From positions 1 through 64,000 of the forward strand of contig NZ_JAIRBB010000003.1 in the NCBI RefSeq assembly GCF_022008395.1: DNA of 64,000 nucleotides, given 5' to 3'. The position numbers and the translations under genes were made by a program. Source of the DNA: Aequorivita xiaoshiensis (lineage in GTDB: Bacteria; Bacteroidota; Bacteroidia; Flavobacteriales; Flavobacteriaceae). Below the pieces are notes generated by a model. It searched no databases. It was not told where the DNA came from and worked only from the letters and a program-made list of their open reading frames with translations. Below, piece after piece: positions 25,940 through 33,359 of this stretch (its first letter is position 1; the number at the start of each line of letters is the position of its first letter).

Positions 25940-27154
25940 TTAAAATTCAATTTGTAATCTTCCCTGTAAATAATTTCCTTGGCCTTTACCTTCAACATCC
26001 GCCCAAACATAATTTAGCATCAATCGCGTAACTGGATTTGGATACCAATTAAGTGCTAAGGCGATATCTTTTTGATTTCCACCAAGAACTGATTTATCGG
26101 TTAAATCTGTTTCGGAATATCGTAATGCTACTTCCCAAGCTCCTGTGCCTTTGCCATTTCCACCGAAATTTTTATTAGGTGTTACCCCGTCAAAACCGGA
26201 ATAAGACCCTTTGAATTTCTTGCTTTCTCCTGTTAAAAAATAACTGAATTCTCCGTAATAATTTGAAAATTTATAGGTGTTGGAGTAGGTGTTTACCGAC
26301 GCTGATAAGTACTCTCCTTGGAATGAAAAAGCTCCATATAAATATGCGGATTCAAAATTTGTAAGTCCCACATAATCTAAGTTTTCAATAGAACCTGTAG
26401 CGAGGTATTTAGGAGCTAGGTGTACCCCTGGTCTTGCAGCAACACTATATTCCTTACTTTCAGGGTTTCTATAGCTATAAGCCGCTCCTAAATGCAAAAG
26501 GTGGTTTTTCTCTTCTTCATTAATTACCAATCCAGTAACTCTTCCCCCAATTACATAACCGTCATCTGCCAGAATATCTTTGCTGTTATTGTCGGCATTT
26601 CTAAAAACGCCAAATTGTGCAGATAAACGTCGGTTTAAAAAATTGTTGGATAGAAGAATACCGTTGTTGCGAACTTGTGCAAAATCTATATTCTGAGCAG
26701 GCTCTAAAAATGTTGTGTATTTACTACTGTTTATTGCAGAAAGTCGAAAAGGTTCTTTAAAATGTCCGACAGTTACTTTTCCTACAATTGGAATGTTTTT
26801 GAATCCGATGTAAACATCTTTTAACGATACATGATCTCCAGCAAAACCTACTTGAAACTTAAAAAAGGTGTTCTTATAAATATCTCCTGAAAAATAAAGT
26901 CTAGCACGACGAATTTCAGTTCCACTTTTTGAGATTAATGGTCCAAAACTATCATTTAGTTCGTCGTTCTGAAACAAATAAGCGTGGTCGACCATTATTC
27001 GACCACCAAATTTTAAGGCAATTTGATTGTCTTGGCTGGTGAGTTTAAAGCCGTTTTTCCATTTAAAAGTAAATGGATTTCCTGAATCTTCTTGAGCAGA
27101 CACAACTGAACAGAAAAGTATCAAGATGCTAATTAACAAGCGCTTGTGTGGCAT
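25940..27154 (-). CDS. Phosphate-selective porin, OprO/OprP family
   Basis: This is a 404-residue outer-membrane barrel with a signal peptide (about 1-20, ending VSAQE). It contains the family pattern NPFTFKWKNGFKLTSQDN, IALKFGGRIMVDHAY, TEIRRARLYFSGDIY and VTVGHFKEPFRLS. The barrel closes with a C-terminal GRLQIEF ending in Phe. OprP-type porins pass phosphate or pyrophosphate across the outer membrane. The gene precedes the PiT permease with a gap of about 77 bases. It has a Pho-box-like repeat 9 bases upstream of its putative -7 element, all of which supports a phosphate role. Confidence 0.9.
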   Translation of the reverse strand: MPHKRLLISILILFCSVVSAQEDSGNPFTFKWKNGFKLTSQDNQIALKFGGRIMVDHAYLFQNDELNDSFGPLISKSGTEIRRARLYFSGDIYKNTFFKFQVGFAGDHVSLKDVYIGFKNIPIVGKVTVGHFKEPFRLSAINSSKYTTFLEPAQNIDFAQVRNNGILLSNNFLNRRLSAQFGVFRNADNNSKDILADDGYVIGGRVTGLVINEEEKNHLLHLGAAYSYRNPESKEYSVAARPGVHLAPKYLATGSIENLDYVGLTNFESAYLYGAFSFQGEYLSASVNTYSNTYKFSNYYGEFSYFLTGESKKFKGSYSGFDGVTPNKNFGGNGKGTGAWEVALRYSETDLTDKSVLGGNQKDIALALNWYPNPVTRLMLNYVWADVEGKGQGNYLQGRLQIEF

Positions 27155-27184
27155 TAAAAAATCAGTTTTTTAGTTTTTGTCGCT

Positions 27185-27219
27185 GTAAAGAACCGAATTT
27201 AATGTTACCTGAATGTTAA
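27185..27219 (-). promoter_or_regulatory. Candidate Pho box and -7 element of the porin gene
   Basis: The minus strand carries TTAACAT (27213-27219), four bases, then GTAACAT (27202-27208), almost identical repeats at 11-bp period. Nine bases further is TTCTTTAC (27185-27192), a possible -7 element. This is the best Pho-box match in the window. Confidence 0.6.
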
Positions 27220-27249
27220 GGATGAGAATTAAATAACTAATACCAAGCA

Positions 27250-27278
27250 AAAAAGGGCTTCACGATAAGGTGAAGCCC
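27250..27278 (-). terminator. Minus-strand terminator with no gene directly before it
   Basis: GGGCTTCAC (27255-27263) pairs perfectly with GTGAAGCCC (27270-27278), followed on the minus strand by six T. The nearest upstream minus-strand gene already ends in its own terminator at 27451-27481. This second one therefore closes either read-through or a separate short transcript from 27279-27450. Confidence 0.8.
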
Positions 27279-27450
27279 GGTTTAAAATCTAGTCGACAAA
27301 AACTAAAACGATTTTAAATTTGCTCTTAAAGCTGAACCAAAGAAACAAACTCAATGTTTATTTGTGGTAAACATAATATTACCAAATGGTTAAATTGAGA
27401 TAATTATTATTTTTTGGTTTTATGTTATTCGTAAATTCTTAGAAAAAAAG
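27279..27450 (-). ncRNA. Possible small RNA between two minus-strand terminators
   Basis: This stretch of about 170 bases has no reading frame of note and lies between two strong minus-strand terminators, upstream of the porin gene. Its minus-strand sequence includes a palindromic GGTAA/TTACC pair near 27366-27395. I cannot identify a good promoter and I recognise no RNA family, so this is a weak candidate. Confidence 0.2.
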
Positions 27451-27481
27451 AAAGCCCAGTTTTCAACTGAAACTGGGCTTT
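27451..27481 (-). terminator. Rho-independent terminator of the lipoprotein gene
   Basis: AAAGCCCAGTTT (27451-27462) and its exact complement (27470-27481) form a 12-bp stem with a seven-base loop, followed on the minus strand by a T-rich run. It begins about 20 bases past the lipoprotein stop. Confidence 0.85.
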
Positions 27482-27502
27482 GGATTTTGCTAATTCAAGT
27501 AC

Positions 27503-28777
27503 TTATTCAAAATCGTATGCAGTCCAATTGAAAAGGTCTCTACTTACAGTTGGAGTAGTCCCGTCTGTCACTTCAATTACAGCATTTTCTGTTGATTTTA
27601 CGTCTGAAATATCAAGTCCTGTTGAAGAATTTCCAACAATTGATATATTTACTAGTGAGCCATTTGCATTACCCTTACCATCTTGTAAGTCGATAAAGTC
27701 TGAAGCTTTAGCATCTTCATTTGCAAAGGCTACATAAGCATTAGTTAGTGTAAGTCCGCTTCCACGTCGTACTTTAATCATGTCTGCCATTTCAATGATA
27801 GACCCGTTTATTAAAACTAATCCATCAATTGTAGGGTTAGACTGTCCAGTATCACCAGGAGAGTTACCATCTAGGTTACCATCGCCTTCTAATCCTCGAG
27901 GATCCTCAGTAATTGCTGTAAAGTGAGATTCACGTAATCCATAAAGATTTTTTGCCGTTCCAGTCCAACCTTGAGTCCAGTCGAACATATCGTCCTTAAT
28001 GTTTACTGCGATTAGGTTTTTCACATTTACAGTTCCGCCAAACCACTCGTAGGCATCGTCATCACAGTAAAAAACTGCTAAGTTTTCAATTACCGTTTCA
28101 TTTCCAACACCGTAGAAAGTAATACCGTTAAATTCTTTATCACCGTTTATTCTAGCACCAGTATACGATGCTTCAACATATTTCATTACTCCAGAGTTGT
28201 CGTTTTCAACTGTGCCACCGTAAGTAAGGTCAACAACTTCAGTTGTAGCAGTTCCACCCCCACTAAGTGGTGCCTTCCCAATTATAATGATTCCTCCCCA
28301 GTCACCAGAACGAGGGTTAGCTGCATTTGAAGTAAATCTAATTGGCGCATCTGCAGTCCCTACTGCGTTAATTTTTGCACCTTGCTCAATTACCACATAA
28401 ACGTTAGTTCCTCCGGCTACAGCTTTAATTGTTGTTCCAGCGTCTATGCTTAAAGTTGCCCCTTCTTTTACGCTTAATGGACCACTTAAAATCCAAACAG
28501 TATCATTTGTAAGGCGAACATCTGCAGTAACATTTCCTTTAAGATCTGACGCATCTAAATCTGGATCGTCTTGAGAGTTTATAATTCCGTCTTTTTGACC
28601 TTCCACAGCACATGGCTCGCAAGAACCTCCGCAGTCTACTCCAGTTTCATCTCCATTTTGAATTCCGTCATTACAGGTAACAGCAACTGGATCGCTACTA
28701 TCATCTTTACTACAGCTACTAATTGATAGGGCTGCTAATACAAAGGTTGATAAAAGTAATTTTTTCATTGTTTTCAT
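27503..28777 (-). CDS. Cysteine-motif surface lipoprotein with beta-helix-like repeats
   Basis: This is a 424-residue protein with a lipoprotein signal ending SISSC (Cys22) and an acidic SKDDSSD stretch after it, typical of surface-exposed Bacteroidota lipoproteins. A small motif CNDGIQNGDETGVDCGG with four cysteines (35, 49, 53, 56) follows. The remainder has repeated short beta-strands (TWILSGPLSVKEGATLSI; GDWGGIIIIGKAP; TVNVKNLIAVNIKDDMFDW) that look like a right-handed parallel beta-helix. Its function is unknown to me. It directly precedes the terminator, lies downstream of a TonB receptor gene on the same strand, and has Pho-box-like repeats, so it may be the receptor's ligand-binding partner. 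Confidence 0.75.
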   Translation of the reverse strand: MKTMKKLLLSTFVLAALSISSCSKDDSSDPVAVTCNDGIQNGDETGVDCGGSCEPCAVEGQKDGIINSQDDPDLDASDLKGNVTADVRLTNDTVWILSGPLSVKEGATLSIDAGTTIKAVAGGTNVYVVIEQGAKINAVGTADAPIRFTSNAANPRSGDWGGIIIIGKAPLSGGGTATTEVVDLTYGGTVENDNSGVMKYVEASYTGARINGDKEFNGITFYGVGNETVIENLAVFYCDDDAYEWFGGTVNVKNLIAVNIKDDMFDWTQGWTGTAKNLYGLRESHFTAITEDPRGLEGDGNLDGNSPGDTGQSNPTIDGLVLINGSIIEMADMIKVRRGSGLTLTNAYVAFANEDAKASDFIDLQDGKGNANGSLVNISIVGNSSTGLDISDVKSTENAVIEVTDGTTPTVSRDLFNWTAYDFE

Positions 28778-28798
28778 TTTTGATTTTTAAGTTTGATG

Positions 28799-28854
28799 CA
28801 AAGAAACCGTTGTAGTGTTTCCTATGGTTTAGGTTAATATTAAGTTTGGGTTAA
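28799..28854 (-). promoter_or_regulatory. Candidate Pho box (three repeats) and -7 element of the lipoprotein gene
   Basis: On the minus strand TTAACCC (28848-28854), TTAATAT (28837-28843) and CTAAACC (28826-28832) repeat every 11 bases. A degenerate fourth unit GAAACAC (28815-28821) would end 8 bases before TTTCTTTG (28799-28806), the putative -7 element, which is followed by CATC. Confidence 0.5.
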
Positions 28855-28861
28855 TAGTTTT

Positions 28862-31687
28862 TTAGAATGAATACGAAACGCCGGCGCTAAAAGAAACTCC
28901 TCTTTTATAACTTTCAACCGGAATCTCTTGGCCATTAGGTAATGCAGGATTAGCAACACCAATATTGTTTACCGCTTGTGTTAATTTATACTCGGGATCC
29001 AATATGTTTTTAATGTTAAGCTTGATTCCTAAGTTTTTATTAATGGCAATTTTGTTGATGAAATCTAAAGTAGGGACAGCAGCAAGCATAATATTGCTTT
29101 TTCCAGAACCAGGATTTGCATCGTCACCACCAGTTCCTAGAGAGTAAATACTTTTACTGTTGTAGTTGAAAACAACTGAACTTGTAATTCCACTATTGTT
29201 TTTATTTAGATTAAACGTTAAGTCGGTTCCTAAGATGAATGGAGAAGAACCCTCTAATTCGTCCTCTTTATTTGTAAATCTCACAGTTAGATTGTCTGTT
29301 GGAACATCCTCAAGTTTTTGATTTGAATACAAGTATGAAGCGTTTAACCCGAAAGTTAATTTCTTTTCGTAGTCTGAGTTATCAGTAATATTTAAGATGT
29401 CCTTTCTTAATTCAAGTTCTACTCCTGCAATATTTGCATCACCAGTATTTACATAGGAAAGTTCTCCGGCAGCCGAATTAACTTCAATTCGGTTAATAGC
29501 ATTTTGAATGTTTTTGTAAAAACCTGTTACCGCTATTATTTCACTTCTACTGAAATAATACTCGTATTTTAAATCTAGATTGTAGTTATCTGCAGTTAAT
29601 AGATGCGGGTTTCCAAAGCTGTTGAAACTTACATTTTCATACAAAAACGGAGCTACTTCTTTAAATTGTGGTAAGGTGTATGTTTTGCTTCCCGCCAAGC
29701 GCAATATGCTGTTTTCATTAAAGTTGTATTTGAAATTGAAACTTGGAAGGAAAAAGTTTTCATCAATTAGTGAAGGATCGGTATTTGGATCGTTTGTAGT
29801 GGCAAGGTTAGTATCGAAAAACACTTCTTGCTTTACTTTTTCATAACGCATCCCAATATTTGCAGAAAATTTTTCTGAAAAGTCATAACTAATTTCTCCT
29901 AAACCAGCGTGAATAGTTCGCTTACCGTCATACGAAAATGGAATGAATGGATCATTACCGTCACGACCATCCCCGCGATTGGTGGTAAGTCTGAAAATTC
30001 CATCGTTTAGAGACTGTTGGTTAAATAATGATGCGTCTGGATTATCTATATCCACTACAGTAGGACTGTCTAAAATATAGTTTATCTGAGTGTAATTGAA
30101 AGAGCGATCGGTGTTTCTATAATTGTACCCTAAGCGAATTTTACTATTATTACTATATTCGTTTTCTCCATTTAAAGCATAGTTTAAATAGAGTTTTCCT
30201 GCCAAATCATCTTCTTCTAGATTCGAGTAGAAACGATTGTTTAATGCACTTCCAGAAGCAGCTTTTGCCACGTCGCTATTTACATCAATTACATACGTAT
30301 TTGTTCTTCTGTCTGGCTCGTATCCGCGGATAGTATTAAAGGAAGCACCTGCATCTAAACTTAATTTCTCTGAAAGTGTAAGCGAAGTTAAAAGCTGGCT
30401 TACAAAGAGATTGTTTTCTTCCTCCTGTTGTCTTCTAATAAAAGCACGAACTGGATTTCCAGGTTCATCGTTTTCAGTTAATCCTGATTTTAAACCGTAA
30501 TAGTCTGAAATGCTTTGAGTATTACTCTTGATAAACATACTGTTTAAAGCAATGTAATCTCCTTCTTCAAAACGAAATTTTACATTTGCCATTGCAAGTT
30601 TTGACACATTATAATTGTATTCAGTTTTATCAAACTGCTGATTAAAACCACCTGCTGCATTTATTCTGTCTGAAGCACCTTCGCGATATTCATAATTGTT
30701 ATCGAAACTTCCAATAACGAAAAAACTTAATTGATTTTCTCCAAGTTCAAATCGTTTTCCACCAGAAAGTGAATAGCTGCTGTTTAGCTGCGCGTTCTGA
30801 GTTTCTGGTTTAAAATTATTGTCGAAAGAATGATTTTTTAAATTGGTAATTGGAACATTGGTATTGTGAATGTTACCAACATATTTAGCGTTATCCATTG
30901 TTAAGAAATCTTTTCCGATTGCGCGAGAGTTTATCCCTGGTGAAATTGAAAATTTTAAACTACCAGGACCCGTAAGTTCTTTGCTTACTATGTTAATGTT
31001 AGCACCCGCAACATCACCGTAAAGTGGCACAGAGAAAGTTTTGTTAATTCCAACGCTCTCAATTATATCTGAGCCGAAAAAGTCTAAAGAAATGTTTTTA
31101 TATTCAGGATCTTCGGAAGGTAGCGGTAAACCATTTAAGGATGTTGAATTGTAACGATCACCTAAACCGCGAACAAAAACGTTTTTGGTACCGGCTTGTT
31201 TTTTCACTCCAGTTACCTTAGTTACGGCGCCCTCCGCATCGCTTACCCCTTTCCTAGAAAGATCTTCGGCACCAATAGCTTGTGAAATTCCTACAGCTTT
31301 CTTTTGTTCTAGTAGTAATGCAACTGCACTTTCTCGGCGAGTTGTAGTTTTAATAACAACTTCATCTAGTGCGGCGGCACTTGCACCCATCGGCACATTA
31401 ATATTAGTTACTTTATTAGCAGTAACATTTACATTGGGGATTTCGACAGTTTTATAACCTACATAGCTATAAACAACGGTATAAGTACCCGGTTCAATAT
31501 TTTCTAAAGAATATAACCCGTCTATATCAGATGTTACTCCAATTGAAGTTCCCTTTAAAAATACATTTGCAAAAGGAAGAGGTTCGTTATTGTAATCGGT
31601 GTCGGTGAGTTGACCAACAATAGATCCGCTTTGAGCGAATGTAATTGACGTAATTAGTAAGAATAAAGTTTTAAATAGTGTTTTCAT
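28862..31687 (-). CDS. TonB-dependent outer-membrane receptor
   Basis: This is a 941-residue receptor. A signal peptide (MKTLFKTLFLLITSITFAQ) is followed by a carboxypeptidase-regulatory-like beta domain at about 22-105. The plug domain at about 130-240 contains GVKKQAGTKNVFVRGLGDRYN. The long barrel ends in SFSAGVSYSF with the terminal Phe needed for Bam insertion. The ATG at 31687 is chosen because the longer frame to 31738 adds 17 residues ahead of the signal peptide and covers the -7 element. It is not a SusC with a SusD neighbour; the partner is the Cys-motif lipoprotein. Pho-box-like repeats lie upstream, so the substrate may be a phosphorus compound, which is inference. Confidence 0.93.
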   Translation of the reverse strand: MKTLFKTLFLLITSITFAQSGSIVGQLTDTDYNNEPLPFANVFLKGTSIGVTSDIDGLYSLENIEPGTYTVVYSYVGYKTVEIPNVNVTANKVTNINVPMGASAAALDEVVIKTTTRRESAVALLLEQKKAVGISQAIGAEDLSRKGVSDAEGAVTKVTGVKKQAGTKNVFVRGLGDRYNSTSLNGLPLPSEDPEYKNISLDFFGSDIIESVGINKTFSVPLYGDVAGANINIVSKELTGPGSLKFSISPGINSRAIGKDFLTMDNAKYVGNIHNTNVPITNLKNHSFDNNFKPETQNAQLNSSYSLSGGKRFELGENQLSFFVIGSFDNNYEYREGASDRINAAGGFNQQFDKTEYNYNVSKLAMANVKFRFEEGDYIALNSMFIKSNTQSISDYYGLKSGLTENDEPGNPVRAFIRRQQEEENNLFVSQLLTSLTLSEKLSLDAGASFNTIRGYEPDRRTNTYVIDVNSDVAKAASGSALNNRFYSNLEEDDLAGKLYLNYALNGENEYSNNSKIRLGYNYRNTDRSFNYTQINYILDSPTVVDIDNPDASLFNQQSLNDGIFRLTTNRGDGRDGNDPFIPFSYDGKRTIHAGLGEISYDFSEKFSANIGMRYEKVKQEVFFDTNLATTNDPNTDPSLIDENFFLPSFNFKYNFNENSILRLAGSKTYTLPQFKEVAPFLYENVSFNSFGNPHLLTADNYNLDLKYEYYFSRSEIIAVTGFYKNIQNAINRIEVNSAAGELSYVNTGDANIAGVELELRKDILNITDNSDYEKKLTFGLNASYLYSNQKLEDVPTDNLTVRFTNKEDELEGSSPFILGTDLTFNLNKNNSGITSSVVFNYNSKSIYSLGTGGDDANPGSGKSNIMLAAVPTLDFINKIAINKNLGIKLNIKNILDPEYKLTQAVNNIGVANPALPNGQEIPVESYKRGVSFSAGVSYSF

Positions 31688-31710
31688 TTTTGCCGTTTGA
31701 TTTATTGGTG

Positions 31711-31744
31711 CAAAGAAACCTCTACCTTGTAAAGTCAACGTTAA
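31711..31744 (-). promoter_or_regulatory. Promoter and proximal Pho box of the TonB receptor gene
   Basis: The minus strand has TTAACGT (31738-31744), four bases, TTTACAA (31727-31733), then 8 bases to TTTCTTTG (31711-31718). A TTG lies 17 bases before the -7 element. The -7 and its CACC extension match those of the neighbouring lipoprotein and tetR promoters. Confidence 0.5.
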
Positions 31745-31770
31745 TTATGAATTATCAATAAGTAACCAAT

Positions 31771-31788
31771 GTGTTAGCTTAATGTTAA
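31771..31788 (-). promoter_or_regulatory. Distal Pho-box-like repeat of the TonB receptor gene
   Basis: TTAACAT (31782-31788) and CTAACAC (31771-31777) on the minus strand are spaced at 11 bases. The match to the porin box is close (TTAACAT-N4-xTAACAx). It also lies upstream of the divergent dGTPase gene. Confidence 0.5.
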
Positions 31789-31808
31789 GAGCGATTCAAA
31801 AAATAATA

Positions 31809-31838
31809 TTGACTTCCCTTTTGAAAATAGTATCTTGC
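31809..31838 (+). promoter_or_regulatory. Candidate promoter of the dGTPase gene
   Basis: TTG (31809-31811), 19 bases, then TATCTTGC (31831-31838), an imperfect -7 element, ends 20 bases before the ATG. Confidence 0.4.
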
Positions 31839-31857
31839 CTTCAAAATATTACTACTT

Positions 31858-33189
31858 ATGATGCAATGGGAACAGTTGCTCTCACTTAGAAAGCAAGGCG
31901 ATAAAAACAAACGACTTAGGATTGAAGAAAACGAAACTCGTATAGGTTTTGAAGTTGATTTCGACCGAATAATTTTTTCTTCTGCTTTCAGAAGTCTTCA
32001 AGACAAAACTCAAGTTATCCCGTTATCTAAAACTTCTTTTGTTCATACTCGTCTTACACATAGTTTAGAAGTTTCTGTTGTTGGACGTTCATTAGGAAGG
32101 ACCGTTGGAAAACAGATTTTAAAAAAACACCCACATCTTGAAAGTGTACACGGTTACCAAGCAAACGATTTTGGAGCAATAGTAGCCGCTGCTGCTTTGG
32201 CACACGATATAGGAAACCCTCCTTTTGGTCACAGTGGGGAAAAAGCCATTGGGGATTATTTCTTAAATGGGAATGGGAAGCGTTTTAAAGACAAACTTAC
32301 TGATAAAGAGTATCAGGATTTAGTTGATTTTGAAGGAAACGCAAACGGCTTCAAAATTTTGACAGAATCTAAAAATGGAGTTTCTGGTGGATTGCGTTTA
32401 ACCTATGCAAGTTTGGGAGCTTTTATGAAATACCCTAAACAATCCCTTCCTAAGAAACCTACATCACACGTGGCAGATAAAAAATTTGGTGTATTTCAAA
32501 GTGATGTTGAATTTTTTGATGAAGTAGTCTCAGACCTTGGTTTGTTAAAAAGAGAAGGCGAGGGGTATGCACGTCATCCTTTAGCGTATTTAGTAGAAGC
32601 TGCCGATGATATTTGCTATACAATCATCGATTTCGAAGATGGGATAAATCTTGGGTTGATTGAAGAAGAAGTGGCGCTAGAGTATCTTATAAATTTAGTT
32701 AGAAACAATCTCAAAAGTGATGTGTACTATAAACTTTCAACTTCCTCAGATAGATTAGCCTATTTGCGTTCGCTTGCAATTAATACTTTAATTGCAGAAG
32801 CCGCCTCTATCTTTCTTGAAAATGAAGAGGAAATACTTAAAGGTACATTCTTTGTCTCACTATTGGACAAAAGTCAATACAAAGCTCAAATCGCCGATAT
32901 AATCGATGTGAGCGTAAACAGAATTTACCAAAGTAATGAGGTGATGGAAAAAGAAATTGCAGGGTATACTATTCTTACTACTTTACTAGATGCTTATACA
33001 ACTGCTTTTGAAAACACCTATAATGGTCAAGCACGTCAAAAAGACAAGGTGTTATTAAAGTTGGCTGCTCTTGATAAGATAAATTCTAAGAGTGTATATG
33101 AGTATTTAATGGAAAGTTGCAACCATATTTCAAGAATGCCAGATGGCAATGCACTTCAAATTTTTCAAAAGCTAAACGGTAATCTTTAA
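31858..33189 (+). CDS. Deoxyguanosinetriphosphate triphosphohydrolase (dGTPase family)
   Basis: This 443-residue HD-domain enzyme splits dNTPs, classically dGTP, into nucleoside and tripolyphosphate, helping to set dNTP pools. The metal ligands are visible: His68 in HTRLTHSLEV, His116-Asp117 in ALAHDIGNPPFGH, and a later Asp in VEAADDICYTIIDFEDG. The N-terminal FDRIIFSSAFRSLQDKTQV is a family signature. Two ATGs begin the frame; either is possible. It diverges from the TonB receptor gene. Such enzymes also act in anti-phage defence in some bacteria, but nothing here suggests a defence island. Confidence 0.93.
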   Translation: MMQWEQLLSLRKQGDKNKRLRIEENETRIGFEVDFDRIIFSSAFRSLQDKTQVIPLSKTSFVHTRLTHSLEVSVVGRSLGRTVGKQILKKHPHLESVHGYQANDFGAIVAAAALAHDIGNPPFGHSGEKAIGDYFLNGNGKRFKDKLTDKEYQDLVDFEGNANGFKILTESKNGVSGGLRLTYASLGAFMKYPKQSLPKKPTSHVADKKFGVFQSDVEFFDEVVSDLGLLKREGEGYARHPLAYLVEAADDICYTIIDFEDGINLGLIEEEVALEYLINLVRNNLKSDVYYKLSTSSDRLAYLRSLAINTLIAEAASIFLENEEEILKGTFFVSLLDKSQYKAQIADIIDVSVNRIYQSNEVMEKEIAGYTILTTLLDAYTTAFENTYNGQARQKDKVLLKLAALDKINSKSVYEYLMESCNHISRMPDGNALQIFQKLNGNL

Positions 33190-33359
33190 ATGTTAAGGGT
33201 ATTCCATTGACACTGTAAATGTTAAAATGTATTGTTGTGTTAATAAATACCTTAATTAATGTTAAATTTAGCCGCTACATTGCTCTTTTAGGTTCACAAT
33301 TGTTTGTAGAATTGGAACACTAATCTCGGCAAACTCTTATAATATTAAATCAAATTTTC

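Noticed and set aside
27480-27737. Plus-strand open frame opposite the lipoprotein gene
   Set aside because: Lies entirely over a well-supported coding region in antisense and has no start context or composition of its own.
30237-31457. Several plus-strand frames within the TonB receptor gene
   Set aside because: Low-complexity Ser/Phe-rich shadows in antisense; no start or neighbour supports them.
31858-33189. dGTPase as an anti-phage defence gene
   Set aside because: Some dGTPases defend against phage, but there are no defence neighbours and the sequence is of the housekeeping form.
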